Of a DNA stretch of 64,000 nt, positions 14,100 to 23,819 are shown piece by piece (position 1 is the first letter of the stretch; each line of letters begins with the position of its first letter). Source of the stretch: Panonychus citri (taxonomy: Eukaryota; Arthropoda; Arachnida; Trombidiformes; Tetranychidae); assembly GCF_014898815.1 (NCBI RefSeq), contig NW_026515501.1, positions 186,001 through 250,000 of the forward strand, in the 5' to 3' direction. The notes beneath the pieces were generated by a model. The model did no database searches. It saw only the letters and a list, made by a program, of their open reading frames with translations, and was not told where the DNA came from. A program made the translations under genes and the position numbers.

Positions 14100-16450
14100 G
14101 ACCATTGAGCTGAATAGCCAATTGAGAAAGTTAATATTGCATCAACTCTAACGGTCACTTGAAATTGCATTTTTCTTGTTATAATTTAGTTACTATTTTC
14201 ATCCCAATGAAAATTAATTTGATTTTTTAATGTTGCAAACAATTTAAAGATAATGATGATCATCATCATCAACAACAGATTGAGATTAAAAAAAATCCAA
14301 TCAGCTGATTAGTTTGATCAGTTTATTATTACATAGCTTTGTATTGGTTAGGATTCAAATTCAACTTATATCATTTGAACTGAATCAACTGATTATCTTG
14401 TGTTAATCAACTGGTAATGGTTTGTTTGATTAAAGTTGATTGTTACTGATTGACTTTCAGCTTTGTAATCATTATCATCATTATTACCAATGACATTAAC
14501 AGCTTCATTGATTGACCATTCAATCAGATGTTGACCATTGGTCAAGTAAACAGTTACATTTACCGATTTCTTGATTACTGACCATTAACTTTTCGGATTG
14601 TGTGTTGATATTATTATTATGTAAATGGTTATCAGGTTAACAATGAAAATCCTATGATAATGATTAAGATTACAATTAACATTGAAGCTAAATTAACAAA
14701 ATCTATCCACTGGTGTTAATGGTCAATCATTATCATTGTAATTGGTCAGTTTGAGGATTCAACTGATTGTTAATGAGACTCATTAGCTTTAAGAGGAAAA
14801 CAACATCTTAATTCAAAAGGAAACTACTTAATTGTTAATCTTTAATTGTTATTGATAAACAATGAAAGATTTAATCATTTAATTTTCTCAACCAATGGTC
14901 AACTATTAATTTAATGTCCATCTCATTCATTCAATACTTAGTAGTAATTAAAATGAACCATCAACTGAAAATACAAAATCAAAGTGACAAAATTATTGAT
15001 GAAACTTTCGTTTTAATCAACAATTAACTGAATATAATTAACTATCATTGATATTCCTAAATCATTAATAACGATAATTATATTTGTATTGTTTGAAAAA
15101 ACTTTTTCTGGTTTAATTGTTATTTACAGTTAACATTATAATAACAATTAACTAATTGTAGTAGTAACCACATGACAATTTAACCTCATTACAATTCAAT
15201 GCTGAACCCAATGATCATTAACAATTAACTAATCATATGGGATATCAACACAGTGTAACATTACAAATGAATTATAACAATTAAAACCATAAATGATAAT
15301 TAAAGTTAATCATGTTGAATTTTTTTTCTCTCTCGTTTTCTATTCATATTATTTAATTAAACAAATAATAGAGACGAAAAGTTAATTAGTCCATAAGGAA
15401 ACCATGGATTCAATAATGATAACAATTAGTTGGGAGAGAGAAAAAGTTTTACAGTTAATTGTTATGATAATTAACTTAACTGTTCACAATTAAATCTTAA
15501 ATAATATTAATAAGTTAGTTGAATATCACCATTTAAGTTAATCCAATCAGTTGTGAGGGATTAAGGTAAATGGGATTAGATATTGATCTTGATTTACAGT
15601 TTTTAATCATATTGACAATTAACTTAAATTGTTGTTTTGTGATTAGTTTTCCCAACTTGTCAGTGATTAAATTTATTATCCTTACAATTTACATTAGTAA
15701 CTGTTAATATTGAACAATTAACTTTAAATTATTAATATATTGGGAAACAATTTCGTATGTGTTAGTATTTGTTGATTGTTACAATAAATTTTCAAAATAA
15801 TTAACCAATTGTGATTTAATGAAACAATCAACTAGCAAATTAAATTGTAACCATTAGATTAGTTTTCCTAATGTAGTTTTTGCTATTTAAAACAGAAAAG
15901 TAATCAACTAAATCAGTATCACATTTTCAACGAAACTTAATTGTTTATGATTAGAGAAAAAGTTAAGTGATAACTATTAACAGTTTCCTTTATTGATCAG
16001 AGATTGATAATCAACAGTAAATTAAATTAAATTACTTTAGATTTAATTTTTTTACTTCTCAAGTTAATTGCAATTAGGAAAAAACTAAAGGTCGTAGTCT
16101 TAATCTTAAAGTGTTGGTTTGTTAGTTAGAGAGTTAATTGTTAATTGTTAATGGCAATCAAGAGACTCACTATTTCCCTGTTAATAGTATTTTCCTGATT
16201 ACAATCAACACACCAAGTGAATTAAATCTGACAAGATTAATAAACTGTGTTGTATACACACCGATGATTATAATTGAGTTTTTTTTGTTGCTTCTTCTCA
16301 GATGAAATTAACCGAGAGAAACTAAATTAGTTAATGAATAACAATCAATTTGATAATCTGATTTTTGACAGTTTTTTAATACCTCAAATTTGAGTTCATA
16401 AATGATAAGTAATTGTAATTAGTAAATTAAAATTAATCCTCATCTAAGAT
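14100..16450. other. Non-coding block rich in GTTAATTG / CAATTAAC words
   Basis: No gene supported. Compared with flanking DNA, this block is poor in ATCATGAT, GA/CT and AAAAAGTTCTGA words. It is dense in GTTAATTG, AATTAAC, TTGTTA and their complements (for example 14821-14850, 15121-15240, 15460-15620, 16130-16150). Similar texture recurs at about 6.2-6.9, 29.5-31.0, 33.7-34.25 and 45-49 kb. This looks like a compositional regime rather than a discrete repeat family. Confidence 0.45.
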
Positions 16451-17071
16451 GAATAATGGTCATGTCAACAGATTAAGGGAGAAACTGTTGAATGGTCAAG
16501 GTGAAAATCATCATCATCATGAGAATCATCAAGGTGAATGGTTTTTTTTTCAATGGAAAATGAATTTTCATCATTTTGCGAGAAAAAAGTTTCGATTTGA
16601 TGGAAAGAAAATTTGAAACTGGTAATCGTTTAATTATCAATCATTCTGAGTGATATATTGCTCAATGATCAACTGTCCATTGGTGTGATATTTGCACGTT
16701 TGATTGTTGCAATTTTAAATGCGGTGGGAGGTTGGAAATTATCACTCTCCATGTAATTCATGTGTATCTGTGTGTGTGTGTGTGGTGAATTTGTAATTTT
16801 AGTCCCTTTGTCATTTTCTGTCAATCAAAACGCAAAAAGATAAATAAAAGCTAATCAATGTAAAGCCAATCAAAATTGTGATGTCAATTTGTATTGACTT
16901 GGTTAAGGTATTCATCCAAATCTTATCCAATATTATGTATCATCATCATCATCATCATCTTTGTCAATTGACTCGTTTAGCTCAATTGAACATTTCCCAT
17001 CACTAATCACCAATCATCCTAATCCTCAATCAATCTGCTCATTAAATTAGATTGGTCCAAGTTGAGATTGA

Positions 17072-17106
17072 TATAAATACTCAAATATTAAACGTGCCAA
17101 TACAGT
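17072..17106 (+). promoter_or_regulatory. Possible TATA/initiator core promoter
   Basis: TATAAATA at 17072-17079 is followed about 25-30 bases later by TACAGTG at 17101-17107, roughly the spacing and form of an arthropod TATA plus initiator pair. The ~200 bases downstream are less repetitive than surrounding DNA, with a first ATG at 17237 opening only 22 codons. No downstream gene can be shown, and TATA-like words are expected by chance in DNA this AT-rich. Confidence 0.2.
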
Positions 17107-18728
17107 GAAAATTAGTGCCAAAGTAAACTAACATCACTTTTAAATTATTTAGCATTCGATTGCGATTGCAAATCAACAATTAACCAGAGTAATCAAAGTT
17201 TCCAATTTTTGTAATTTGGTCAATTCACATTTTAAAATGAGCGAAGAGAAAAACTTTGTAGCTCTAAAAGCGCGTTTGTATTTGTTGTTGTTTATTTGCT
17301 ACTAAACAACAGAAAAAATAATTTTGTTGAGAGCGAAAGAGAATCAACTAATTGCAAAATAAACAGCAATTGAAGTGCAATTAATTTAAAAGAATCAATA
17401 GAAAAGCAAGAAAATGTAATCACTTTTTTTTCCACTACTCATTTTCAGTGGATTTCAAATAATCATCATGTTGCAAACAAAAAGCACAAACTCACACTTG
17501 AGAGTTTTTAAAACCAAAGGCGAAGAAATTATTTTGCAAACATTATTAACAATCTCTCTCTCTCTCTCACTTCTTCTCATATTCTGATCGAGGCTTCTGT
17601 CAACACCCTTGACAGGTTATAACCTGTTGTATGTTGATAGTTTTCAAGAAGTTCAAAAAAAGTGAGAGATAAAATCGTTTCTTCAATTACTGTGAAGAAA
17701 AAAAATCCTCGTAAACTGAGATAATAATGATTATGGTCATCATGATGGTTCCTCCTTCGAGTAACAACATTAATGCCATTAAATACAATCTAAGCTCAAA
17801 ATGGAATCAACTTTGCAATAGTAACATTTTCATCCATTGTTGATTGTTGATTTCTCTCTCTCTCTCTCTCTCTATGATTTGATTAATTTAATAGCCTTTT
17901 CTTTGCAATACCGCATCAGCTTAGACATTTTTCCATCGTTATCCTTGTTTACCTTTTTGTTTATCCCTTACAGCTTATCTTTATCTGTTCATCATCACCT
18001 TTAGCTTTTGATTTGTTACACACATAGAGTTATATGTATATGGAACGACAGGTAAACTAAAGGTGGGAAGTGATGGTTTGAGGTGAAAATTGATGCTTAC
18101 AGTACAAAAATTATACACATTCGACTGATCATTTCGGTTCTAACATTTTTTTTATCTTTCCGGTTGTTTTGAGTTTTCACTTCATCATCTTTTTCTTGTA
18201 CCTCTCATAATGATAATCTAATATCTGTTGTTGTGTTCAAATTGCATGAAAAATCACCATTGACTGACCACAACCTCTATGTGTGTTTATATTGCAATTT
18301 AATCTTAATCAATTTGACAGAAAAACAAAGTTGTTAATGCTTTTCAATCAGCAATCAAAGGGCGTTTACAATTACTTAATCATTTGCAACTGTAAATTCA
18401 TTTACCTTGCAGATATTTAAAGGTAAAATTAAAAAAAAAAGTAAAAACCGATTTTGATCAATCAACTAAAGGTTAACAATTAAGTTAAGCAATCTAACAA
18501 ATCAAACACCATTAAAACTGACAATCATTTAAACTTCATGACATTGGAAGATGTTGTAAAATCAATCAGCCAAAAAGAAGTATAAAAACAAATCAAATCA
18601 AATCAACTCACAAAAAAAACACTGAAAACAAATTAAACTTGATACAAATTGGTAAATGTTTCAAAATGACCAAAGATTCAGGTAATAAACTTGTTGACTT
18701 TTGCAATGAAATTTCAAATACATCACCG

Positions 18729-18755
18729 TCATCATCATCATCATCATCATCATCA
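18729..18755. repeat. (TCA)9 trinucleotide microsatellite
   Basis: Nine uninterrupted TCA units. On the minus strand they create a poly-Met open frame that I do not regard as a gene. Confidence 0.9.
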
Positions 18756-19569
18756 AGAAGATGAAGGAATCAGCCATTAATAAGGTAACACTGTGGACTA
18801 ATTTAAATCGATTTGTATTAGTTAAAATGTGATGTAATGTGAAGCTGAAAAAACGAAACCAATGAAAACCAACATAAGAAATACCTGCAAACACCTTAAC
18901 ACCTCATGCAGTGAATCTGATAAATCACATGCAGAGAAGCATTTATCTGATGTACATTGATGAACATGATGCTGAAACTACATGGGTAACTTACGGTCAA
19001 CTTGATTATCTTTTTTTTATCATCATCATCATCATCATCATCTCATTATCAGTAACTTTCTAACTATTAACAGACCATCAAGAGAGATCAACGTTTCAAA
19101 TCAAAAATGTTGATTAGCTGATAATGATTGAAAGTGATTCTAATCATTGGTTTGCAATATCATGTTGATGATATGGTTAACAGGTAAGTGTGCATTTTAA
19201 ATGATTTTCAAAATCAAATTGCAATAAATTGAAAAGTGTAAATGTTTCTGATAATAATCATCATCATCATCATCTTGCTGTTTATATGTAATATTACATG
19301 TATTTGTGATTGAAATGTTGTATTTGCAGATCAACAAAGTGTTTACATTGTTGTTGTTGATGTTATTGTCCAGTTACACTTGGATAATGGACAAAACTTG
19401 TTTTTTTTTCTTTATCAACACTACAACATGATCATCTTCATGTTTATTGTTTACCAGCTGACAAATATCATTCTTATTGTTTATTTCATGATGGTGATGA
19501 ATTATTTCTTGGACTAATATCATTTGCAATAAGAAGATGATGGCTTCTGATGGCTGATATTGCTTTCTG

Positions 19570-19574
<5 letters not shown>

Positions 19575-19652
<78 letters not shown>
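19575..19652. repeat. (TC)39 dinucleotide microsatellite
   Basis: Uninterrupted TC run of 78 bases, the longest simple repeat in the window. On the minus strand it encodes an Arg-Glu run, which is an artefact. A second TC run begins 396 bases downstream and is where retrotransposon 1 inserted. Confidence 0.95.
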
Positions 19653-19655
<3 letters not shown>

Positions 19656-20046
19656 ATTAATAGTTGTTGATATTTACTTTGCAATGTTTTTATTGATGCA
19701 AACACAATCTGCACAAAATATGCCCTAAGGTGTTATTGTGACTTTTTCATCTCTACATCATTTACTTTCTGAAACTTTTTTTTATCATCAGTCTGCATCA
19801 TCTCATATCAATGGTATTTTATTTTATTTATTTCTTATTCCATCAATTTTTGGCAATTTTATCTTCATCTCTTAACGCTCACTTTTAATGCTTAACTAAT
19901 GATAATCATCTTGATTTTTGTTTTTCTTTCACTCTTCATGATATTATCTCAATCAGCAGGAGGGTTTCTTAGTACTTACAATAAATATCAGTGTAATAAC
20001 CATGATACATGATGGAGATGCCCACCACCTTCAACCGAGCCCTCTT

Positions 20047-20048
<2 letters not shown>
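19653..20048. other. Non-coding flank of retrotransposon 1
   Basis: AT-rich DNA with no gene seen. The last ~70 bases before the TC tract (CCCACCACCTTCAACCGAGC near 20020-20040) are noticeably richer in G and C than the surroundings, but no feature could be assigned. Confidence 0.4.

Positions 20049-20081
<33 letters not shown>
20049..20081. repeat. (TC)n microsatellite, insertion target of retrotransposon 1
   Basis: TC run directly abutting the 5' LTR. The last four bases before the LTR (20078-20081, CTCT) match the four bases after the 3' LTR (23816-23819, CTCT), and the TC run resumes there. This fits a 4-bp target-site duplication within a pre-existing microsatellite, although the dinucleotide repeat makes the exact length ambiguous. 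Confidence 0.7.
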
Positions 20082-20084
<3 letters not shown>

Positions 20085-20348
20085 CATAACAACTTTGGCC
20101 AGGTACTAAAACTGGTTTAGTACCTGGCCAGATCACCTTGTTTTCCCCTACAATGTTTCCCCTTTCTCTCTCTTCATCTTTTCTCTCCGCCATTTTGAAT
20201 TTAGTTGAGTTGGCACCTTCATGGTGTTGACTTTACGTTCAAATCCTAAATTGATTTTTCTTATATTAAAAGTCTATAGTTTTAATAATTGTGTTATTAA
20301 CTCATTTGATACGGAGTCTAATCTCTTTGGTGAAATTAAATTGAAACA
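20082..20348 (+). repeat. 5' LTR of retrotransposon 1
   Basis: 267 bases with TGT...ACA ends, the same as 23549-23815 at every position I compared. It contains a perfect 15-bp inverted repeat with a 5-base loop at 20096-20130. An ATTAAA near its 3' end (20335-20340) could serve as a variant poly(A) signal. Confidence 0.93.
20096..20130 (+). promoter_or_regulatory. Perfect 15-bp hairpin in the LTR (two copies)
   Basis: TGGCCAGGTACTAAA at 20096-20110 is exactly complementary to 20116-20130, with loop ACTGG. The same structure is in the 3' LTR at 23563-23597. It is GC-richer than its surroundings and starts 14 bases inside the LTR. Possible roles include RNA structure near the transcript 3' region, an operator-like protein site, or a dimerisation signal. 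None is shown. Confidence 0.75.
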
Positions 20349-20352
20349 TTTT

Positions 20353-20372
20353 TGGTGACCCAGACGTGATTT
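20353..20372 (+). other. Primer-binding site, tRNA-Trp type
   Basis: TGGTGACCCAGACGTGATTT begins 4 bases after the LTR end. TGG is the complement of the tRNA CCA tail, and the rest closely matches the complement of the 3' end of eukaryotic tRNA-Trp as I recall it (TGGTGACCCCGACGTGA in many animals), with one difference that could reflect the host tRNA. This position and form are diagnostic for LTR-element minus-strand priming. Confidence 0.75.
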
Positions 20373-21028
20373 TCCGTTCATCTTACATAGCAATCTTTAT
20401 TGAATAACCTACTTCTCGTCCAGTGAATTGTTTTGTGTATTGAAAAGTCAAAGTTTTCGTTGTTTCTGCTATTTCTTCTCCAAGTCAGGCCAACCCTTCG
20501 TTTTATATGCTCTTTGTTTTAATTACAAGATCTTTGTAATACTTTTATACTTCTTTTGAGATTAACAAAATAATCTTTGATTTTAGTAAAGAGATAAAAT
20601 CAAAGTAATTCAATGATAATATCCATTCATTTCTTTGTTGAAAGATCGAATTAAAAATCGATCAAAAATCAGGTTTTTCAATTTAGTTTCATTTTCAATC
20701 TTTTAGTTAAAGCCAACAAAAATAATTATAAGGTTGTTCTCAAAAACTCGTTTTGAATCTAACCATATCGAGTGAAGCTTATCAAAGATTTCAACTAGTT
20801 TGAGTAGAAACCAGTTTTCTTCTACCTTGTACGTAAAAAAAAAACTCAGACACAAAGAAACATTAATTATTGTATCTCCAAAAAAAGAAACAAGCAGAAA
20901 CAATAACTGTCGAGCAATACTGAATACTTTTTTTTCGCTTGCGTGAAATAATTCAACAATCTGACCCGTTTAAGTTAATATTTATCCTTAGTTTTAGCCT
21001 AATAATTCGTGTTTCTTTTAGTGAAATA
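20373..21028 (+). other. Unique part of the retrotransposon 1 leader
   Basis: No coding capacity seen on the + strand. T-rich segments followed by AG occur (for example before 20587 and 21020), compatible with leader splicing but unproven. It is non-repetitive, unlike the leader sequence downstream. Confidence 0.5.
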
Positions 21029-22013
21029 ATCGAGTAACTTAGTTATTAGTTACAATTGTGTTTCATTGGTTTTCGTGGTGATTAATTTGTCGAAACGATC
21101 GAGTAACTTAGTTATTAGTTACAATTGTGTTTCATTGGTCTACGTGGTGATTAATTTGTCGAAACGATCGAGTAACTTAGTTATTAGTTACAATTGTGTT
21201 TCATTGGTTTTCGTGGTGATTAATTTGTCGAAACGATCGAGTAACTTAGTTATTAGTTACAATTGTGTTTCATTGGTCTACGTGGTGATTAATTTGTCGA
21301 AACGATCGAGTAACTTAGTTATTAGTTACAATTGTGTTTCATTGGTCTACGTGGTGATTAATTTGTCAAACGATCGAGTAACTTAGTTATTAGTTACAAT
21401 TGTGTTTCATTGGTTTTCGTGGTGATTAATTTGTCGAACGATCGAGTAACAGTTATTAGTTACAATTGTGTTTCATTGGTCACGTGGTGATTAATTTGTC
21501 AAACGATCGAGTAACAGTTATTAGTTACAATTGTGTTTCATTGGTCTACGTGGTGATTAATTTGTCGAAACGATCGAGTAACTTAGTTATTAGTTACAAT
21601 TGTGTTTCATTGGTCTACGTGGTGATTAATTTGTCGAAACGATCGAGTAACTTAGTTATTAGTTACAATTGTGTTTCATTGGTCTACGTGGTGATTAATT
21701 TGTCGAAACGATCGAGTAACTTAGTTATTAGTTACAATTGTGTTTCATTGGTCTACGTGGTGATTAATTTGTCGAAACGATCGAGTAACTTAGTTATTAG
21801 TTACAATTGTGTTTCATTGGTTTTCGTGGTGATTAATTTGTCGAAACGATCGAGTAACTTAGTTATTAGTTACAATTGTGTTTCATTGGTTTTCGTGGTG
21901 ATTAATTTGTCGAAACGATCGAGTAACTTAGTTATTAGTTACAATTGTGTTTCATTGGTCTACGTGGTGATTAATTTGTCGAAACGATCGAGTAACTTAG
22001 TTATTAGTTACAA
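21029..22013 (+). repeat. 69-bp tandem array in the retrotransposon 1 leader, ~14 copies
   Basis: A 69-base unit is repeated about 14.3 times. Each unit contains CGATCGAGTAAC, an imperfect inverted repeat GTAACT...AGTTAC and TTTCATTGGT (an inverted CCAAT box). Two unit variants alternate irregularly, with TTTTCGTGG or TCTACGTGG at the start. Three adjacent copies at about 21361-21520 carry small deletions (loss of G or A in GTCGAAACG, loss of TT in AACTTAG, loss of CTA). Because 69 is divisible by three, one frame stays open with a 23-residue periodic peptide. It has no ATG and the deletions break the frame, so I do not call it a gene. Confidence 0.95.
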
Positions 22014-22054
22014 AGCTGTGCTCCTTTAGGTGGATCAATCAGACAATTTGATCT

Positions 22055-22400
22055 GTTATTGTTTATCACTTTCCGTCATTTGGTCAACTTCGTTTGAATT
22101 CGTTTGATAATTTAGTTATTGTTTATCAACTTCGTCATTTGGTCAACTTCGTTTAAAATTTTATTGATAAACTAGTTATTGTTTATCACCTTCGTCAATT
22201 GGTAAATTTCTTTGGAGTTCGTTTGATAAACTAGTTATTGTTTATCACTTTCGTCAATTGGTGAATTACGTTCAACATTTGGTTAAAAATTTGTTTGATA
22301 ATTTAGTTATTGTTTATCACTTTCGTCATTTGGTCAACTTCGTTTAAATTCGTTTGATAAACTAGTTAATGTTTATCATCTTCGTCATTTCATAAATTCC
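22055..22400 (+). repeat. ~60-bp degenerate tandem array, 6 copies
   Basis: GTTATTGTTTATC recurs at 22055, 22115, 22175, 22234, 22305 and 22366 (last copy GTTAATG), followed each time by a form of CTTCGTCATTTGGTCAACTTCG. Spacing is 60, 60, 59, 71 and 61 bases. The copies are more diverged than the 69-bp array upstream, so this array is older or under less homogenisation. It shares TAGTTATT with the 69-bp unit. Confidence 0.85.
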
Positions 22401-22456
22401 GTAAAATTTGATTGCCTAATTTTGAGTGCTTTTGTTTATTCTGTTTTCTACTCATT

Positions 22457-22799
22457 GATTCGATTGTCCGTTGCCCCAAGAATCTGTGAAACTTTTGGTC
22501 TTTGGTTAATTGAGTTAACCGTTCGTTTCAAGATTTGTTGGTTCGTTGTTATTTTTGGATTTAATAGTCAATTTGTTGTGAAAATTTGTCATAATAGAAA
22601 ATTTTGTATTTGATTCTTTGGATAATCTAGTTATTGATTATTTTTTGTTATAATTTGCTATTTTAATAATTTGTCGTTCAAGTAGCTGATTCGATTGTCC
22701 GTTGTTCCAGGATCTGTGAAACTTTTGTCTTTTTGGTTAATTGAGTTAGCCGTTTATTTCAAGATTGCTGGTTCGTTTGTGTTGGATTTAATAGTCAGT
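22457..22799 (+). repeat. Duplicated ~115-bp block in the leader
   Basis: Copy A at about 22457-22571 and copy B at about 22688-22799 share GATTCGATTGTCCGTTG, ATCTGTGAAACTTTTG, GGTTAATTGAGTTA and GGATTTAATAGTCA in the same order, offset by 231 bases with small differences. Copy B ends 29 bases before the Gag ATG. This is the third repeat system of the leader. Confidence 0.8.
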
Positions 22800-22828
22800 C
22801 TACATTGAACAAAAGTTTTTTTTTAACT

Positions 22829-23374
22829 ATGACGAGCCGATATTTCGATGATACTTTGTTAAACAATATTAAAAACTTTGATGGAAATAATGCTGATGTC
22901 TATGATTGGCTTGACGATTTTGAACAAATAACTGAAGCCGCTGGCTTGAAAAATATTGATAAACTAAGACGATTACCTGTTTATTTAATTGGTCCTGCTA
23001 AAGATTGGTATGTTGGTAGTATAAGAAGTAAACCTGTTGATCAACGACCAGCTACTTTTGACGATTTGAAAGCTAAATTACTCGCAGCTTTTAAACAACC
23101 TTCGCTACATAAAGATGAATTACGCTCGAAAATTGAAAATAAAAAGCAACACGAAGGTCAAGATGTTATATCTTATTTCTTTGAAATGGTTGGCCTGTGT
23201 GCTAAATTTGATCCAAATATGGATTTCGATGATAAAATAAGATATATTAAAAATGGATTCCTCCCTGGTATTTTAAAGTATATTGCTGTGGTAAAGGTAA
23301 ATTCAATGGACGAATTTAAGGATTATGCCGTGGAAGCTGAATATTATTATCTTAAAAACAAATTCAATCAATAA
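22829..23374 (+). CDS. Gag-like capsid protein of retrotransposon 1
   Basis: 181 residues from the first in-frame ATG (22829); an upstream TTG at 22805 is in frame but unnecessary. The protein resembles the retrotransposon Gag capsid family (Retrotrans_gag type): an N-terminal FDG..ADVYDWLDDFE segment, then LIGPAKDWY (tryptophan and tyrosine at the usual capsid position), a TFDDLKAKLLAAF helix and a long helical C-terminal half ending YYLKNKF. It stops straight after the capsid domain: no CCHC zinc knuckle, no nucleocapsid basic tail and no protease follow. It would assemble the particle that packages the element's own RNA. Polymerase and integrase must come from elsewhere. The intact frame between identical LTRs argues the gene is functional. 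Length and architecture also recall domesticated capsid genes such as Arc, but the flanking LTRs place it in a transposon. Confidence 0.82.
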   Translation: MTSRYFDDTLLNNIKNFDGNNADVYDWLDDFEQITEAAGLKNIDKLRRLPVYLIGPAKDWYVGSIRSKPVDQRPATFDDLKAKLLAAFKQPSLHKDELRSKIENKKQHEGQDVISYFFEMVGLCAKFDPNMDFDDKIRYIKNGFLPGILKYIAVVKVNSMDEFKDYAVEAEYYYLKNKFNQ

Positions 23375-23548
23375 TTAATCAACTCGGTGCATGGGCTTGG
23401 TGTTGGGTATTTTCATTTATTAACCTCTTAAATTTATTATTATATTGGAATGAACAATCTAACTGCAACCTTTGATATGGAAAGTCTACTGAGTCATTTG
23501 AATAATTCTGCTCGTAAAAGGGACTTTACGAGGATGGTGCCCGGATAA
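23375..23548 (+). other. Gag-to-LTR spacer of retrotransposon 1
   Basis: 174 bases without a Pol domain. A 32-codon ATG frame runs 23450-23548 and stops immediately before the LTR. In another frame the last bases read KGLYEDGARIMS, with the stop inside the LTR, which could be the worn end of a lost pol gene. No clean polypurine tract is visible; the nearest candidate is the purine-leaning GAGGATGG at 23530-23537. Confidence 0.4.
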
Positions 23549-23815
23549 TGTCATAACAACTTTGGCCAGGTACTAAAACTGGTTTAGTACCTGGCCAGAT
23601 CACCTTGTTTTCCCCTACAATGTTTCCCCTTTCTCTCTCTTCATCTTTTCTCTCCGCCATTTTGAATTTAGTTGAGTTGGCACCTTCATGGTGTTGACTT
23701 TACGTTCAAATCCTAAATTGATTTTTCTTATATTAAAAGTCTATAGTTTTAATAATTGTGTTATTAACTCATTTGATACGGAGTCTAATCTCTTTGGTGA
23801 AATTAAATTGAAACA
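23549..23815 (+). repeat. 3' LTR of retrotransposon 1
   Basis: 267 bases, identical by reading to 20082-20348, with the same internal hairpin at 23563-23597. It is followed by CTCTCT, a continuation of the microsatellite target. Confidence 0.93.
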
Positions 23816-23819
23816 CTCT

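Larger units (their letters stand above)
16451..19574. other. Non-coding stretch with a possible promoter
   Basis: No gene supported. Contents: ATC runs at 16939-16959, 18729-18755, 19020-19042 and about 19258-19275, CT runs at about 17552-17570 and 17853-17872, and a TG run at about 16771-16782. A TATAAATA box with an initiator-like word about 30 bases downstream lies at 17072-17106 and is listed separately. A 22-codon open frame starts at 17237 but has no support beyond its ATG. Confidence 0.45.
20082..23815 (+). mobile_element. Retrotransposon 1: non-autonomous Gag-only LTR element
   Basis: Complete 3734-bp LTR element. Two 267-bp direct repeats starting TGT and ending ACA bound a 3.2-kb interior. 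A primer-binding site lies 4 bases inside the 5' LTR. The interior holds about 2.4 kb of largely repetitive leader, one capsid-like Gag gene (22829-23374), then only 174 bases before the 3' LTR. No protease, reverse transcriptase, RNase H or integrase is present in any frame. The LTRs read as identical base for base, implying insertion too recent for mutations to accumulate. The organisation resembles TRIM/LARD or Gag-only (TR-GAG) elements described elsewhere. Mobility would require polymerase and integrase in trans. The 4-bp target duplication and the Gag type suggest a Ty3/Gypsy-like parent, by inference. Confidence 0.88.

Noticed and set aside
17237..17305. 22-codon ATG frame downstream of the possible TATA box
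   Set aside because: Too short to support, and no similarity I recognise.
19520..19714. Arg-Glu repeat frame on the minus strand
   Set aside because: Direct translation of the (TC)39 microsatellite.
21029..22013. CRISPR-like array
   Set aside because: The units are head-to-tail identical with no variable spacers, and the setting is a eukaryotic retrotransposon leader.
21066..22029. Open frames with a 23-residue periodic peptide (VVINLSKRSSNLVISYNCVSL), which could look like a repeat protein
   Set aside because: They are a by-product of a 69-base tandem array, whose length is divisible by three. There is no ATG start, and small deletions in copies near 21361-21520 break the frame.
22805..22828. 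TTG upstream start for the Gag gene of retrotransposon 1
   Set aside because: Eukaryotic initiation favours the ATG at 22829, 24 bases downstream in the same frame. The intervening residues look like leader.
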